From Prodigiosinella aquatilis (GTDB lineage Bacteria; Pseudomonadota; Gammaproteobacteria; Enterobacterales; Enterobacteriaceae), in the NCBI GenBank assembly GCA_030388725.1, contig CP128857.1, positions 496,001 to 560,000 of the forward strand: a stretch of DNA of 64,000 bases. Direction: 5' to 3'. The position numbers and the translations under genes were made by a program. Shown one piece after another: positions 52,615 through 62,094 of the stretch. The notes below the pieces were generated by a model. That model was not told the DNA's origin. It worked only from the letters and a program-made list of their open reading frames with translations, and did no database searches. Numbering within the stretch: the stretch's first letter is position 1; every line of letters begins with the position of its first letter.

Positions 52615-53793
52615 TTATCGTTCCACCCAACCCAGAGTACGGCGCGCAAGCGCATCCTGTAGCACTGGCAGGCTATTCATGGCCATTAAGCCCAGATTAC
52701 GACCGACTTCCAGCGTAAAATAGCGGTTGGCGAACATGCGCACCAGACCGTCGGTAATGGCGACAGTTGTGTCCTGATCAGATTGGCGTCGTTGCTGATA
52801 ACGGTGCAACACTGCATAACAGCCGGGATCTTCACCACGCTGAACCGCGTCCACCAGCGTTTCTGCCAGCGTCATCACATCCCGTAATCCGAGGTTGAAA
52901 CCCTGACCGGCAATGGGATGCAGTGTCTGTGCCGCATTGCCCACCAGCGCCAGACGATGGCTGATGTGGCGGGTAGCGGTAATCAGATTTAGCGCATAAC
53001 TGTGACGCTCACCAATATGGGTAAAGGCACCCAACCGCCAGCCGAAGGCCAACTGTAGCTGATGACGGAATTCGGCTTCGCTCCAGTTGTCGACGTCGCC
53101 CTGACGCTCCTGTGCATGACACCATACCAGCGAGCTGCGGTTCTTGCTCATCGGCAGCAGTGCCAGTGGGCCGTGCTGGGTAAAGCGTTCAAACGCCCGT
53201 CCTTGATGAGGTTGTGAGGTCGTGACATTAGCGATAACGGCAATCTGATGATAAGGATGCTGCTGCCAACCGATACCGGACGCCTGCGCCAGCATAGAAC
53301 GGGAACCGTCGGCGGCCACCAGTAACTGGCCGGTGAGTCGGATACCGTTATTTAGCGTCAACGTGGCGTTATCTATTGTACGGGCGACGTCCACCACGGT
53401 TGCCGGGCAATGTAGTCGGACACCGGGAGCCTGTTGCAGTAGGGAGAATAACCGTTTGCCCACATCGTGTAGTTCCACCACGTGTCCCAGCGCCGGAACC
53501 CGATAATCTGAGGCGTTCAGGTAAACGTATCCTGCATGACCACGATCACTGACATGTACAGTGGTAATCGGGGTTGCGGCATCCATCAGTGATGACCAGA
53601 TACCAATGGCTTCCAGTTGTTGGCTAGTTCCTTCCGCCAGCGCGATGGCTCTGGCATCAAAACCAGGGTGCTGGTGTTCGAAAGGCGACTGGGCTTCAAT
53701 CAGATCAACCGGGATCTTCCCCTGGGAAAGGTTGGATATCGCCAGCGCCAGCGTGGCACCCGCCATACCTCCTCCGACAATCATGATGGTCAT
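52615..53793 (-). CDS. ubiH: 2-octaprenyl-6-methoxyphenol hydroxylase UbiH
   Basis: 392 residues, same as E. coli. FAD monooxygenase for the C1 hydroxylation of ubiquinone synthesis: MIVGGGMAGATLALAIS, LLVAADGSRSMLAQASG, LALVGNAAQTLHPIAGQGFNLGLRD. Its ATG overlaps the pepP stop (ATGA). About 37 bp separate it from ubiI. Confidence 0.96.
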   Translation of the reverse strand: MTIMIVGGGMAGATLALAISNLSQGKIPVDLIEAQSPFEHQHPGFDARAIALAEGTSQQLEAIGIWSSLMDAATPITTVHVSDRGHAGYVYLNASDYRVPALGHVVELHDVGKRLFSLLQQAPGVRLHCPATVVDVARTIDNATLTLNNGIRLTGQLLVAADGSRSMLAQASGIGWQQHPYHQIAVIANVTTSQPHQGRAFERFTQHGPLALLPMSKNRSSLVWCHAQERQGDVDNWSEAEFRHQLQLAFGWRLGAFTHIGERHSYALNLITATRHISHRLALVGNAAQTLHPIAGQGFNLGLRDVMTLAETLVDAVQRGEDPGCYAVLHRYQQRRQSDQDTTVAITDGLVRMFANRYFTLEVGRNLGLMAMNSLPVLQDALARRTLGWVER

Positions 53794-55115
53794 TGGGTCT
53801 TACCTACAGCGTTTGCCATCAGCGCTTCAATAGCATCGGCGTCTTTCACTACACCGGCGGTCAATACGTCGTTACCGTGTTCGGTAATCACGATATCGTC
53901 TTCAATTCGTATGCCTATACCACGGTATTGCAATGGAACATCGGCATTCGGGGATATATACAAGCCCGGCTCTACTGTCAGAACCATACCTGGTTCCAGT
54001 AGGCGACCGCGGTCGGTGGAACCATAGTCACCAACATCATGCACATCGAGTCCCAGCCAATGGCTCAGACCATGCATAAAGAACGGGCGATGGGCCTGCT
54101 CTGAAATCAGTGTCTCTATTTCACCTTGTAGAATGCCGAGTTTTATCAACCCGTTCAGCATGATGCGCACCACTTCTTCGTTCACGTCCCGGATACTGCG
54201 ACCTGGCGCGAACAGTTCGATTGCCCGGCGTTCAGACGCCAGGACGATGTCGTAAATAGCCCGTTGTGGGGCGGTAAATTTACCATTGACCGGAAAGGTG
54301 CGGGTGATATCGCCTGCGTAGCCTTGATACTCGCAACCTGCGTCGATCAGTACCAGATCACCATCATGCATCTGACATTCATTTTCGGTATAGTGCAAAA
54401 TACAGGCGTTTTCACCGCTGCCCACAATGGTGTTGTAAGAAGGATAACGGGCACCATGACGCGTAAATTCATGGTGGATTTCTCCCTCAAGCTGGTACTC
54501 AAACATGCCTGGACGACACTTATCCATCGCACGGGTATGCGCCAGTGCGGTAATCTCCCCCGCCTTGCGCATGATGTCGATTTCCTGTGGTGACTTGAAC
54601 AGCCGCATCTCATGCACCAACGGGCGCCAGTCAGTTATGGTTGGTGGTGCACTGAGGCCTTGACGGGTACCGTTACGCAATATCTCCAGCGCGTGGAACA
54701 CCTGCTGATCCGCGTAGCGGTACTGCCCCTGTGCGTGATAGACCACATCGAGTCCATTCAGTAATAAGTGCAGTTGGTCCTTGATTTCATCGAACGGTAA
54801 GGCACGATCTACTCCCAGCGTAGCGAGAGCGCCTTCCTGGCCCAAACGACGGCCAAACCAGATCTCCGCCGTAAGGTCGCGAACGCGGTTGAACAGTACA
54901 CTATGGTGGTGGTTTTCATCACTCTTAATCAGCAGGAGTACCGCTTCAGGTTCGTTAAAACCGGTGAAATACCAGAAATCACTGTTCTGCCGATAGGGGT
55001 AATCACTGTCGGCGTTGCGCTGGGCTTCTGGAGCAGCATAAATAACCGCAGCACTGGCGGGAACCATTTTATCCAGCAAAGCCAGACGGCGGCGGAGGTA
55101 TTCTTGTTGATTCAT
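53790..55115 (-). CDS. pepP: Xaa-Pro aminopeptidase P
   Basis: 441 residues from the second of two adjacent ATGs (55115), 6 bp after AGGAG. It removes N-terminal residues before proline with two Mn2+. Creatinase-type N-terminal domain (about 1-170) and pita-bread domain with the ligands in LVLIDAGCEYQGYAGDITRTF (Asp pair), MHGLSHWLGLDVHDVG (His), LTVEPGLYI and IGIRIEDDIVIT (Glu pair). Same operon as ubiH. Confidence 0.96.
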   Translation of the reverse strand: MNQQEYLRRRLALLDKMVPASAAVIYAAPEAQRNADSDYPYRQNSDFWYFTGFNEPEAVLLLIKSDENHHHSVLFNRVRDLTAEIWFGRRLGQEGALATLGVDRALPFDEIKDQLHLLLNGLDVVYHAQGQYRYADQQVFHALEILRNGTRQGLSAPPTITDWRPLVHEMRLFKSPQEIDIMRKAGEITALAHTRAMDKCRPGMFEYQLEGEIHHEFTRHGARYPSYNTIVGSGENACILHYTENECQMHDGDLVLIDAGCEYQGYAGDITRTFPVNGKFTAPQRAIYDIVLASERRAIELFAPGRSIRDVNEEVVRIMLNGLIKLGILQGEIETLISEQAHRPFFMHGLSHWLGLDVHDVGDYGSTDRGRLLEPGMVLTVEPGLYISPNADVPLQYRGIGIRIEDDIVITEHGNDVLTAGVVKDADAIEALMANAVGKTQ

Positions 55116-55170
55116 CATCTGCTCCTGAATAGTCAGCATCGAACATATCTTGTGGTGCGGCATGCGGTGA

Positions 55171-55755
55171 TCAATGCAGTGTCGGTTTTTTCTGTTCTGG
55201 CGCCGTGGCTGCCGGATGTGTAAATTCGTTATGGCACATGATGGCGGCGACCCGCACATACTCGATAATTTCTTCCAGCGACTGTTCCAGTTCTTCTTTG
55301 TCTTCGTCTTCGTCATAGCCCAGTTGAGCGATATTTCGTAGATCGTCAATCACTTCCTTCAGGTCACCCTGGGCTTTGTCCAACCGTGGCTGCACAACGC
55401 CCAGCCCCAACAAAAAATGATTAACCCAACCGGCCAACGCATCGGCGCGATCAAATACGCTGACATCATTTTGCGTGTCATCCGGCAGGAACATCCGGAA
55501 CATAAATCCATCATCTTCCAGCGTATCGCGGGTTACTTGATAGAGCTGTTGCAGTGGTTGCGCCAGCGTTTGCGGAAAAGCCAATCCTTCATTGGTTAAT
55601 TCGGAAACTAGCGTTTTCCAGCTGTCGTCCTGGTTACCGGCACAGAGTACACCGCTGATTAGGCCGTGCATTTCGGCGGCCGTCAGGGCGACTTGTTGTT
55701 GTTGCAGCAAATGGTCAATGGCTTCGTAGCCTGGGAATGTATTCACTATAGACAT
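55171..55755 (-). CDS. ygfB: UPF0149 family protein YgfB
   Basis: 194 residues from the ATG at 55755 (MSIVNTFPGYEAI). All-helical acidic protein with AEMHGLISGVLCAGNQDDSW, VSVFDRADALAGWVNHFLLGLG and IDDLRNIAQLGYDEDEDKEELE. Function not settled. First gene before pepP, 55 bp apart, as in E. coli. Confidence 0.93.
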   Translation of the reverse strand: MSIVNTFPGYEAIDHLLQQQQVALTAAEMHGLISGVLCAGNQDDSWKTLVSELTNEGLAFPQTLAQPLQQLYQVTRDTLEDDGFMFRMFLPDDTQNDVSVFDRADALAGWVNHFLLGLGVVQPRLDKAQGDLKEVIDDLRNIAQLGYDEDEDKEELEQSLEEIIEYVRVAAIMCHNEFTHPAATAPEQKKPTLH

Positions 55756-55945
55756 GCGCATTCGTCGTCGTTGGCAGAAAGAGTTCGTGTTATGCTACCA
55801 CCAAGCTCCGTTGCTACACCAGAAAGGGCTTGTATCTTATATTTTGGGATATATATAGTAGCGTCCGCTTTTAACCGGCCCATTACCAGGCGGCACAGGA
55901 TAAAATCTTATGCGGGCGTGAGATGAAACAAGGCAGGAAGGTGAC

Positions 55946-56275
55946 ATGTCTGCACAACCGGTAGATATTCAAATATTTGGTCGTTCGTTAAGAGTTAATT
56001 GCCCGCCAGAACAACAAGATGCGTTGAATCAGGCGGCGGAAGATCTTAACCAGCGGTTGCAAGACCTCAAAATTCGCACTAGAGTCACGAACACTGAGCA
56101 ATTAGTGTTTATTGCCGCACTCAATGTGTGTCATGAACTGGCGCAGGAACGGTTAAAAACCCGTGATTATGCGACCAACATGGAACAGCGGATTCGTATG
56201 TTGCAACAAACCATTGAACAGGCGTTGTTGGAACAAGGGCAAATTACAGAGCGCCAAGGCCCACAGTTTGAGTAA
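55946..56275 (+). CDS. zapA: Cell division protein ZapA
   Basis: 109 residues. Binds FtsZ and promotes bundling at the division ring. Small N-terminal domain (VDIQIFGRSLRVNCPPEQQDALN) and a long C-terminal coiled coil (about 60-100). Divergent from ygfB, followed by 6S RNA, the order known in enterobacteria. Confidence 0.95.
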   Translation: MSAQPVDIQIFGRSLRVNCPPEQQDALNQAAEDLNQRLQDLKIRTRVTNTEQLVFIAALNVCHELAQERLKTRDYATNMEQRIRMLQQTIEQALLEQGQITERQGPQFE

Positions 56276-56358
56276 CATCGCGTTTTGACAAAAGTCCGGT
56301 ATTTTGTGGTAACACTACGTTGCCAGACGTGTTAAAGTTAATCCGAGTAAAGAACAAA

Positions 56359-56542
56359 ATTTCTCTGAGATGTTTGCCAGTGGGCCAGTCCCCTGAGCCG
56401 ATATTTATACCAATAGAATGTAACGATCCGTGATTGGTGAGCACGCTCGGTTCGGCCGAGAAGCCTTAAGATTGCGACGTTGCGTTCACCTTGAACCATG
56501 GGTTCAAGGGTTACAGCCTACGGCGGCATCTCGGAGATTCCA
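56359..56542 (+). ncRNA. ssrS: 6S RNA
   Basis: About 184 nt. Starts ATTTCTCTGAGATGTTTGCC, has GGGCCAGTCCCCTGAGCCGATATTT, GGTTCAAGGGTTACAGCCTACGGCGGC, and ends CATCTCGGAGATTCC, pairing with the 5' end (CTCTGAGATG with CATCTCGGAG). Closely similar to E. coli ssrS. It binds the sigma-70 holoenzyme as an open-promoter mimic. It lies between zapA and ygfA as in other enterobacteria. The central bubble sequence is preserved. Confidence 0.96.
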
Positions 56543-56588
56543 TTCCCTCTCTTTTTTCCTGAATTACTCAGTGCGGTAGTTGATTTCT

Positions 56589-57203
56589 ATGCCAGTGATC
56601 GCTCCTACAGTTAATCCTCTTTCCAACCAGTCGTTACGTCAGTCTCTTCGTCAGGAAGTGCGACAGCGTCGCCGTCAACTCAGTGCTGAACAGCAGGCTG
56701 CATTTGCCCGCCAGGCAACAGAACGGGTGATGAGCCATCCCCGTTTACAACATGCACAGCGCGTGGCGGTCTTCCTTTCGTTTGATGGTGAATTAAATAC
56801 CCAATCATTGATTCAGGCGCTCTGGCAACAGCAAAAACAGGTTTATCTGCCGGTGCTGCACCCCTTCAGCCCGGGACATCTGCTTTTTTTACGCTATGAC
56901 AGTGAAACCGAGTTGGTGCAAAACCGTTTGAAGGTGATGGAACCACGTCTGGATGTCCGCAAGGTATTGCCGCCAACGCAACTGGACATCTTGCTAGCTC
57001 CGCTGGTGGCGTTCGATGCGCGGGGACAACGGTTGGGTATGGGTGGTGGTTTCTATGATCGCACGTTACAACACTGGCAGCAGCGTGGACCTTATCCCAT
57101 CGGGCTGGCACATGATTGCCAGCAGGTAGAGGCATTACCCGTGGATAATTGGGATGTTGCGTTGCCGGAGATTATTACACCTTCTCATTGCTGGCAGTGG
57201 TAA
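56589..57203 (+). CDS. ygfA: 5-formyltetrahydrofolate cyclo-ligase family (YgfA)
   Basis: 204 residues from the ATG at 56589; a TTG three codons earlier is possible and neither has a clear Shine-Dalgarno sequence. Family motifs: RRRQLSAEQQ, SFDGELNTQSLI, VYLPVLHPFSPGHLLFL and the phosphate loop LGMGGGFYDRTL. It recycles 5-formyltetrahydrofolate with ATP. It is probably cotranscribed with 6S RNA (known arrangement). Confidence 0.94.
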   Translation: MPVIAPTVNPLSNQSLRQSLRQEVRQRRRQLSAEQQAAFARQATERVMSHPRLQHAQRVAVFLSFDGELNTQSLIQALWQQQKQVYLPVLHPFSPGHLLFLRYDSETELVQNRLKVMEPRLDVRKVLPPTQLDILLAPLVAFDARGQRLGMGGGFYDRTLQHWQQRGPYPIGLAHDCQQVEALPVDNWDVALPEIITPSHCWQW

Positions 57204-57226
57204 ATCCTGAGGATGCTACTATTAGG

Positions 57227-58468
57227 TTATTGATTTCTATGTGGGTGTCCCAGCATGTTCTGCACCAGCTCAACACAACGCAGGAAACGGCTATCATAGT
57301 CAGAGTCGCTGACATCAATGTACGACACCTTGTTTTCTATCAACATGGCTTTCAGCAGATCCTGGAACGCTTGCCGGTCTGATGCGCTGCCGAGGCTGCG
57401 TAAGCCATCCGCGACCCATGGAGTATTGTTTTCCAGCAGGATCACCAGATCGAAACGGTACTCTTCAACCAGCGCCTGTACGAATGGGTGCTCTCGTCCT
57501 TCGTATTTTTTGCAAAACGCCTGAGTAGTAATGAAATCCGTATCGATAAAAGCAACTTTATTAGCATATTTTATTGCAAAATCAACATATTGCGCCTGAC
57601 CTAGTGCAATTTTGTCGTAATCGGAATATTGCAGTGCCATTTCATCTCCCCCAAGATGGGAGAACACATAGTCACGGCCGTACTCCCAGGCACTACTGGT
57701 GTTGAAAATATTCGCCAGTTTGTTCACTAGCGTGGATTTTCCGCTGGATTCACCACCCAGAATCGCCACCGTGCGGACAAAGAACGGTTTCACTTCGGTG
57801 GGAATATATTCCCAGTAACGGAAGGGGTCCTGGCGTATCTGTGTGCCACTGATGTTCATGAATGAGCGTTTAGGATCGACCAACACAGTATCGATGCCCA
57901 GATGTTCGTTGTACTGTGGTGCATCCTGCTCTTCGCTGGTGTAGACGTAGTTAGGCTCGATTCCCTTCTCGGCCATGAAATTCTTGATACCCCGGCTCCA
58001 CACATCCCAGCCATGCGGATAAGGTTCCATACCTTGTTCATTGAAGGCATGAATATGAATATTTTTCTGATATTTAAAAGTTTGTAACAGCCAACGCAGT
58101 CGATCACTAACGGTAGGTTGCTGAGACATGGAACTGTGTTCAAACAACAGACGATCCCGCGGTTCGTCATAGCCTAAAACCACATGCAGTTCATCCACCT
58201 GACTGCAAGCGCGTTGAATCAGATAAATATGGCCGGTATGTAGCGGGTAAAATTTACCGAACACCACGCCGATGCTTTTTTGCTGATAGGGGAATTCAAG
58301 CCCGAGGAAACGGTGTAGTGCTTCGAGTTTTTGGGCGCTGGGGCTTTTTATTTTGGCGTTGATTAACTGGCTGAGATAGCCTTTTGTCATATCCGTGGCA
58401 TCAGCTACCTGCTGTAGGGTGCATCCTTTTTGCCTGATAGCAGATTTAAGATAATCGTATGGTGACAT
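57227..58468 (-). CDS. nadR: NadR: NAD repressor, NMN adenylyltransferase and NR kinase
   Basis: 413 residues with three parts: an HTH (about 5-55, LQQVADATDMTKGYLSQLINA) binding NAD gene operators; an NMN-adenylyltransferase-like domain (about 60-225) with GKFYPLHTGHIYLI and ISGTQIRQDPFRYW; and a ribosylnicotinamide kinase (about 230-405) with Walker A GGESSGKST and DTDFITTQAFC. Convergent with ygfA. Its own operator lies upstream. Confidence 0.96.
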   Translation of the reverse strand: MSPYDYLKSAIRQKGCTLQQVADATDMTKGYLSQLINAKIKSPSAQKLEALHRFLGLEFPYQQKSIGVVFGKFYPLHTGHIYLIQRACSQVDELHVVLGYDEPRDRLLFEHSSMSQQPTVSDRLRWLLQTFKYQKNIHIHAFNEQGMEPYPHGWDVWSRGIKNFMAEKGIEPNYVYTSEEQDAPQYNEHLGIDTVLVDPKRSFMNISGTQIRQDPFRYWEYIPTEVKPFFVRTVAILGGESSGKSTLVNKLANIFNTSSAWEYGRDYVFSHLGGDEMALQYSDYDKIALGQAQYVDFAIKYANKVAFIDTDFITTQAFCKKYEGREHPFVQALVEEYRFDLVILLENNTPWVADGLRSLGSASDRQAFQDLLKAMLIENKVSYIDVSDSDYDSRFLRCVELVQNMLGHPHRNQ

Positions 58469-58481
58469 TGTCCGACACTCC

Positions 58482-58499
58482 TGTTTAGCTAACTAAACA
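58482..58499. promoter_or_regulatory. NadR operator
   Basis: TGTTTA-GCTAAC-TAAACA, an exact match to the NadR box TGTTTA-N6-TAAACA, 13-31 bp before the nadR start, indicating autoregulation. E. coli is known to have such boxes at nadA, nadB and pncB; one at nadR itself is notable. Confidence 0.85.
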
Positions 58500-58542
58500 A
58501 AATATCACAGAGTGCCCACGACAATCCAAAGCAAATACACCG

Positions 58543-59928
58543 TTACAGCTCGTCGAGTATCGCCAGCGCATCGGCCAGTTTTTTTACACCAAATACCTGC
58601 ATAGTGGTGGGTGGTTTTTTCGGCATGTTGGCGAAAGGCACAATCGCACGTTTGAAACCATGCTTTGATGCTTCGGCGATACGCTCCTGACCGCTGGGTA
58701 CCGGACGAATTTCTCCCGCCAGGCCGACTTCCCCAAACACTACCAAATCTTGCGGCAGTGGCCGGTCACGCAGGCTGGAGACCAGTGAAAGCAATAGTGC
58801 CAGGTCAGCGCTGGTTTCGGTGACTTTCACACCCCCAACGACGTTCACAAATACGTCCTGATCAGACATCTGTAAACCACCGTGACGGTGCAACACCGCC
58901 AGCAGAATAGCCAGACGATTTTGTTCCAGACCTACCGCTACTCGCCGTGGGTTAGCCATCATGGAGTGATCTACCAGTGCCTGAATTTCCACCAATAATG
59001 GCCTGGTGCCTTCCCATACCACCATTACCGAACTGCCGGAAGTCACTTCATCGCCGCGACTGAGGAAGATAGCCGATGGATTACTGATTTCCCGCAATCC
59101 TTGTTCCGTCATTGCAAATACGCCCAGCTCATTAACCGCACCGAAGCGATTTTTATGGCTACGCAGGGTACGGAAGCGAGAATCGGCATCGCCGTCCAAC
59201 ATGACGGAACAGTCGATACAGTGTTCCAGTACTTTCGGGCCGGCTAACGAACCGTCTTTGGTCACATGCCCGACCATAATAATGGCGACACCACGGGTTT
59301 TGGCAAAGCGCGTCAGGTACGCTGCGGTTTCCCGCACCTGCGCCACACTACCGGGGGAGGACTGGATATCGGCAAGATGCATCACCTGAATGGAGTCGAT
59401 CACCATCAGTCTGGGTTGTTCCTGTTCGGCAATCAGACAGATCTGCTCAATGCTGGTTTCCGACAGCATATTGATATTCTGAGTCGGTAATCCCAGACGA
59501 TGGGCACGCATTGCCACCTGTTGCAGGGATTCTTCACCCGTGACGTACAATGTTTTCATCTGTCCGGCCAGTTTGCTCAGCGTTTGCAGCAGCAGCGTAC
59601 TTTTGCCGGCTCCCGGATTTCCGCCAATCAGAATGGCACTGCCGGGAACGACACCACCACCGAGTACACGGTCAAACTCCAGGAATCCAGTGGAGAAGCG
59701 CGGCAGGTCTTCCAAACTGATGTCGGAAAGCTTTTGTACCCGGCTGATGCCGGCGTTCTCTCCGGCGTAGCCAGAGAAACGGTCGTTTCGCGATGAGGAT
59801 ACGGCCGCGGCCAGGCGAACTTCAGTAATGCTGTTCCAGGCCTGGCAGGCACTGCACTGCCCCTGCCAGCGTGGATAATCGGCGCCACACTCATTACACA
59901 CAAATGCGCGTTTGGCTGCTTTTGCCAC
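58543..59928 (-). CDS. radA: DNA repair protein RadA
   Basis: 461 residues. N-terminal C4 zinc finger (CNECGADYPRWQGQCSAC), RecA-like core with Walker A GGNPGAGKSTLL, the RadA-specific KNRFGAVNELGVFAM, and a C-terminal Lon-like domain. A helicase that aids branch migration in recombination. It is 16 bp after serB, probably in the same operon. Confidence 0.96.
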   Translation of the reverse strand: MAKAAKRAFVCNECGADYPRWQGQCSACQAWNSITEVRLAAAVSSSRNDRFSGYAGENAGISRVQKLSDISLEDLPRFSTGFLEFDRVLGGGVVPGSAILIGGNPGAGKSTLLLQTLSKLAGQMKTLYVTGEESLQQVAMRAHRLGLPTQNINMLSETSIEQICLIAEQEQPRLMVIDSIQVMHLADIQSSPGSVAQVRETAAYLTRFAKTRGVAIIMVGHVTKDGSLAGPKVLEHCIDCSVMLDGDADSRFRTLRSHKNRFGAVNELGVFAMTEQGLREISNPSAIFLSRGDEVTSGSSVMVVWEGTRPLLVEIQALVDHSMMANPRRVAVGLEQNRLAILLAVLHRHGGLQMSDQDVFVNVVGGVKVTETSADLALLLSLVSSLRDRPLPQDLVVFGEVGLAGEIRPVPSGQERIAEASKHGFKRAIVPFANMPKKPPTTMQVFGVKKLADALAILDEL

Positions 59929-59944
59929 GGATTACCTCGATAAA

Positions 59945-60922
59945 TTAACGGATTTCGTGTCGAAGACTGCCACTCAGGATACACAATACGCCGGTCAGAT
60001 CAGCATGACGAATGCTGATTGATGTCTGGGCGTTAACCTTGGGCTTGGCATGATAAGCAATGCCGAGTCCGGCAGCTTTAATCATCAACAGATCATTGGC
60101 ACCATCGCCGATAGCCACAGTTTGTTTCACCGGTATTTCCAGCTTTTCTGCTAACTGGCGTAGCGTATCCGCTTTATATCTGGCATCAATAATCGGGCCA
60201 ACCACTTCACCGGTAAGTTTACCGTCGCGCATACCCATCTCATTTGCCACGGCGGCGACCAGATCGAGCTCTTCACGCAAATAGTCGGAAAAATAGGTGA
60301 AGCCACCAGAGGCAATAGCAATATGCCAGCCAGCGTCCTGTAGCTGTTTCACCATCACTTTCAGTCCGGGTGTTAAAGGCAGACGATCCCGGACCTGACG
60401 CAGTATGTTGGCATCGGCACCTTTTAAGGTTGCTACCCGTTGGCGCAGACTAGCAGCAAAATCCAGTTCACCACGCATGGCCCGTTCGGTAACATCGGCT
60501 ACCATCTCGCCAGTACCGGCCAGTTTGGCAATCTCATCAATACACTCAATCTGAATGGCCGTTGAGTCCATATCCATCACCAGTAAACCTGGCGCGCGCA
60601 GACTGGGCGTATTGTCCATTTCAGCGACATCGAGCCCCAGTTCATGGGCGACTTTGGTGGCGCGAGGTGTCAATATACCGGCCAGTCGCACCACCTGATA
60701 ATCATCTACACTCCAGGCGCTGACGATGACCAGTGGATCGCCAAGGTGTTGCTGAACCCGGGAGAGTAGATATTTATCGAGCACATCCCCATACAGCAAC
60801 CAACCAGTGTAGCCAGCCCGATAATCGAGAGGCATGACTTCATCGCCGCTCAGTGAGAGCGGCAGATTCGGCCAACAGTTGATCTCTGTCGGTAGATCTC
60901 GATAGGTTAAATGGTTCGACAT
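59945..60922 (-). CDS. serB: Phosphoserine phosphatase
   Basis: 325 residues from the ATG at 60922, with AAAGGA upstream. HAD enzyme: nucleophile motif LLVMDMDSTAIQIECIDEIA (DxDST), motif II IASGGFTYFSDYL, motif III/IV VAIGDGANDLLMIKAAGLG. N-terminal ACT-like part (about 1-100). Last step of serine synthesis. Divergent from smp. Confidence 0.96.
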   Translation of the reverse strand: MSNHLTYRDLPTEINCWPNLPLSLSGDEVMPLDYRAGYTGWLLYGDVLDKYLLSRVQQHLGDPLVIVSAWSVDDYQVVRLAGILTPRATKVAHELGLDVAEMDNTPSLRAPGLLVMDMDSTAIQIECIDEIAKLAGTGEMVADVTERAMRGELDFAASLRQRVATLKGADANILRQVRDRLPLTPGLKVMVKQLQDAGWHIAIASGGFTYFSDYLREELDLVAAVANEMGMRDGKLTGEVVGPIIDARYKADTLRQLAEKLEIPVKQTVAIGDGANDLLMIKAAGLGIAYHAKPKVNAQTSISIRHADLTGVLCILSGSLRHEIR

Positions 60923-61066
60923 GGGTAAATCCTTTCCAGCGGGTAACGATGAATTGATGGTGTGTTGGATGGTCACAAAAAGGACGATCATAAATCAACG
61001 CAACAAGCTATCCTATCGTCGGCGCTTCTGGCAACATTAAAGTATCCAAATCGCGTAGGTATTCCC

Positions 61067-61753
61067 ATGGTTCGGACCCGGATAAAATTTCGTTTACATC
61101 GCACAGCCATCGTTCTGATTTGTTTGGCTCTGCTGGTCATATTGATGCAGGGAGCTTCTTACTTCAGCCTGAACCATCAGATGGCACGTTCAGAGCAGGT
61201 TGAAGAACTGGCGCGCACATTGGCAAAACAGGTGGCTTATACACTGACGCCCTTGATGGAAAGTAGTGATGATAATAGCCAGAAAATCAACGCCATGCTA
61301 AAGAACTTAACGGATCATAGCCGTATTCTGGACGCTGCAATTTATCAGCAGGATGGGACGCTGGTCGCGCGATCCGGCGAAAAGATTGATGTCCGGGATC
61401 GGTTGGCGCTGGATGGAAATAGGGTAGGCAGCTACTTTAATCATCAACTAGTGGAACCCGTGAATGGTAAAGACGGACCGATAGGTTTCCTGCGTATCAC
61501 GCTGGATACTCACGTATTGGTGACAGAAGCCACGCAGGTAGATAACACCACCAATATTCTGCGTTTAATGATTCTTCTGGCATTGGCGATAGGGATCATT
61601 CTGGCACGAACATTGTTGCAAAACCGACGTACCCGCTGGCAGCAGTCTCCTTATCTACTCACAGCCAATACATCAGTGCAGGACGAGCCTACAGATGCCG
61701 ATGCAGATACAGATGAGCAGGCGGCGCCGTCAGAACATATTAAGAAAGAGTAA
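61067..61753 (+). CDS. smp: Membrane protein Smp (YtjB)
   Basis: 228 residues from the ATG at 61067 (MVRTRIKFRLHRTAIVLI), matching E. coli. Two membrane helices (about 12-32 and 163-182) enclose a periplasmic part that reads ILDAAIYQQDGTLVARSGEK, as in single-cache-like sensors, without a signalling output domain. The C-terminus is acidic (DADADTDE). Function unknown. Divergent from serB as in E. coli. Confidence 0.93.
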   Translation: MVRTRIKFRLHRTAIVLICLALLVILMQGASYFSLNHQMARSEQVEELARTLAKQVAYTLTPLMESSDDNSQKINAMLKNLTDHSRILDAAIYQQDGTLVARSGEKIDVRDRLALDGNRVGSYFNHQLVEPVNGKDGPIGFLRITLDTHVLVTEATQVDNTTNILRLMILLALAIGIILARTLLQNRRTRWQQSPYLLTANTSVQDEPTDADADTDEQAAPSEHIKKE

Positions 61754-62094
61754 TACTGGCAGTGGTTGGATAGTATCCATGTTTATCAGTGCTACTGGTA
61801 ATTCTCTGTGGTCGATGTCAACACGCTTTACCCAAAAGAGGTTTTACTTCCGTGTGATCAGCGATGCAATAACACCAAATCAACGTAATCAGCTTGCTTA
61901 TTGGACTTGTCTACACTCTCTTCCACACTAAGCCTTGAGCGCATTTATCTCATCCTTGATTGTTTATACTGCCAAGATCAGTAAGAATAAGCGCCAATTG
62001 GGCCTCATAAAACGAGGCCATGTTTGGAGCGATTTGCAGTAGACTCCATTAGAACTTTATATAACTCGCTATTTAAAATAGAAGATTTAAAAAG
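61754..62094. other. Intergenic region before prfC
   Basis: 341 bp without a supported gene. A small hairpin GGCCTC/GAGGCC (62001-62019) has no T tract. A prfC promoter must lie here, but I see no convincing -35/-10 pair. Confidence 0.4.

Noticed and set aside
62001..62019. GGCCTC/GAGGCC hairpin before prfC as terminator or attenuator
   Set aside because: Short stem, no T tract, and it lies just before the gene; no support.
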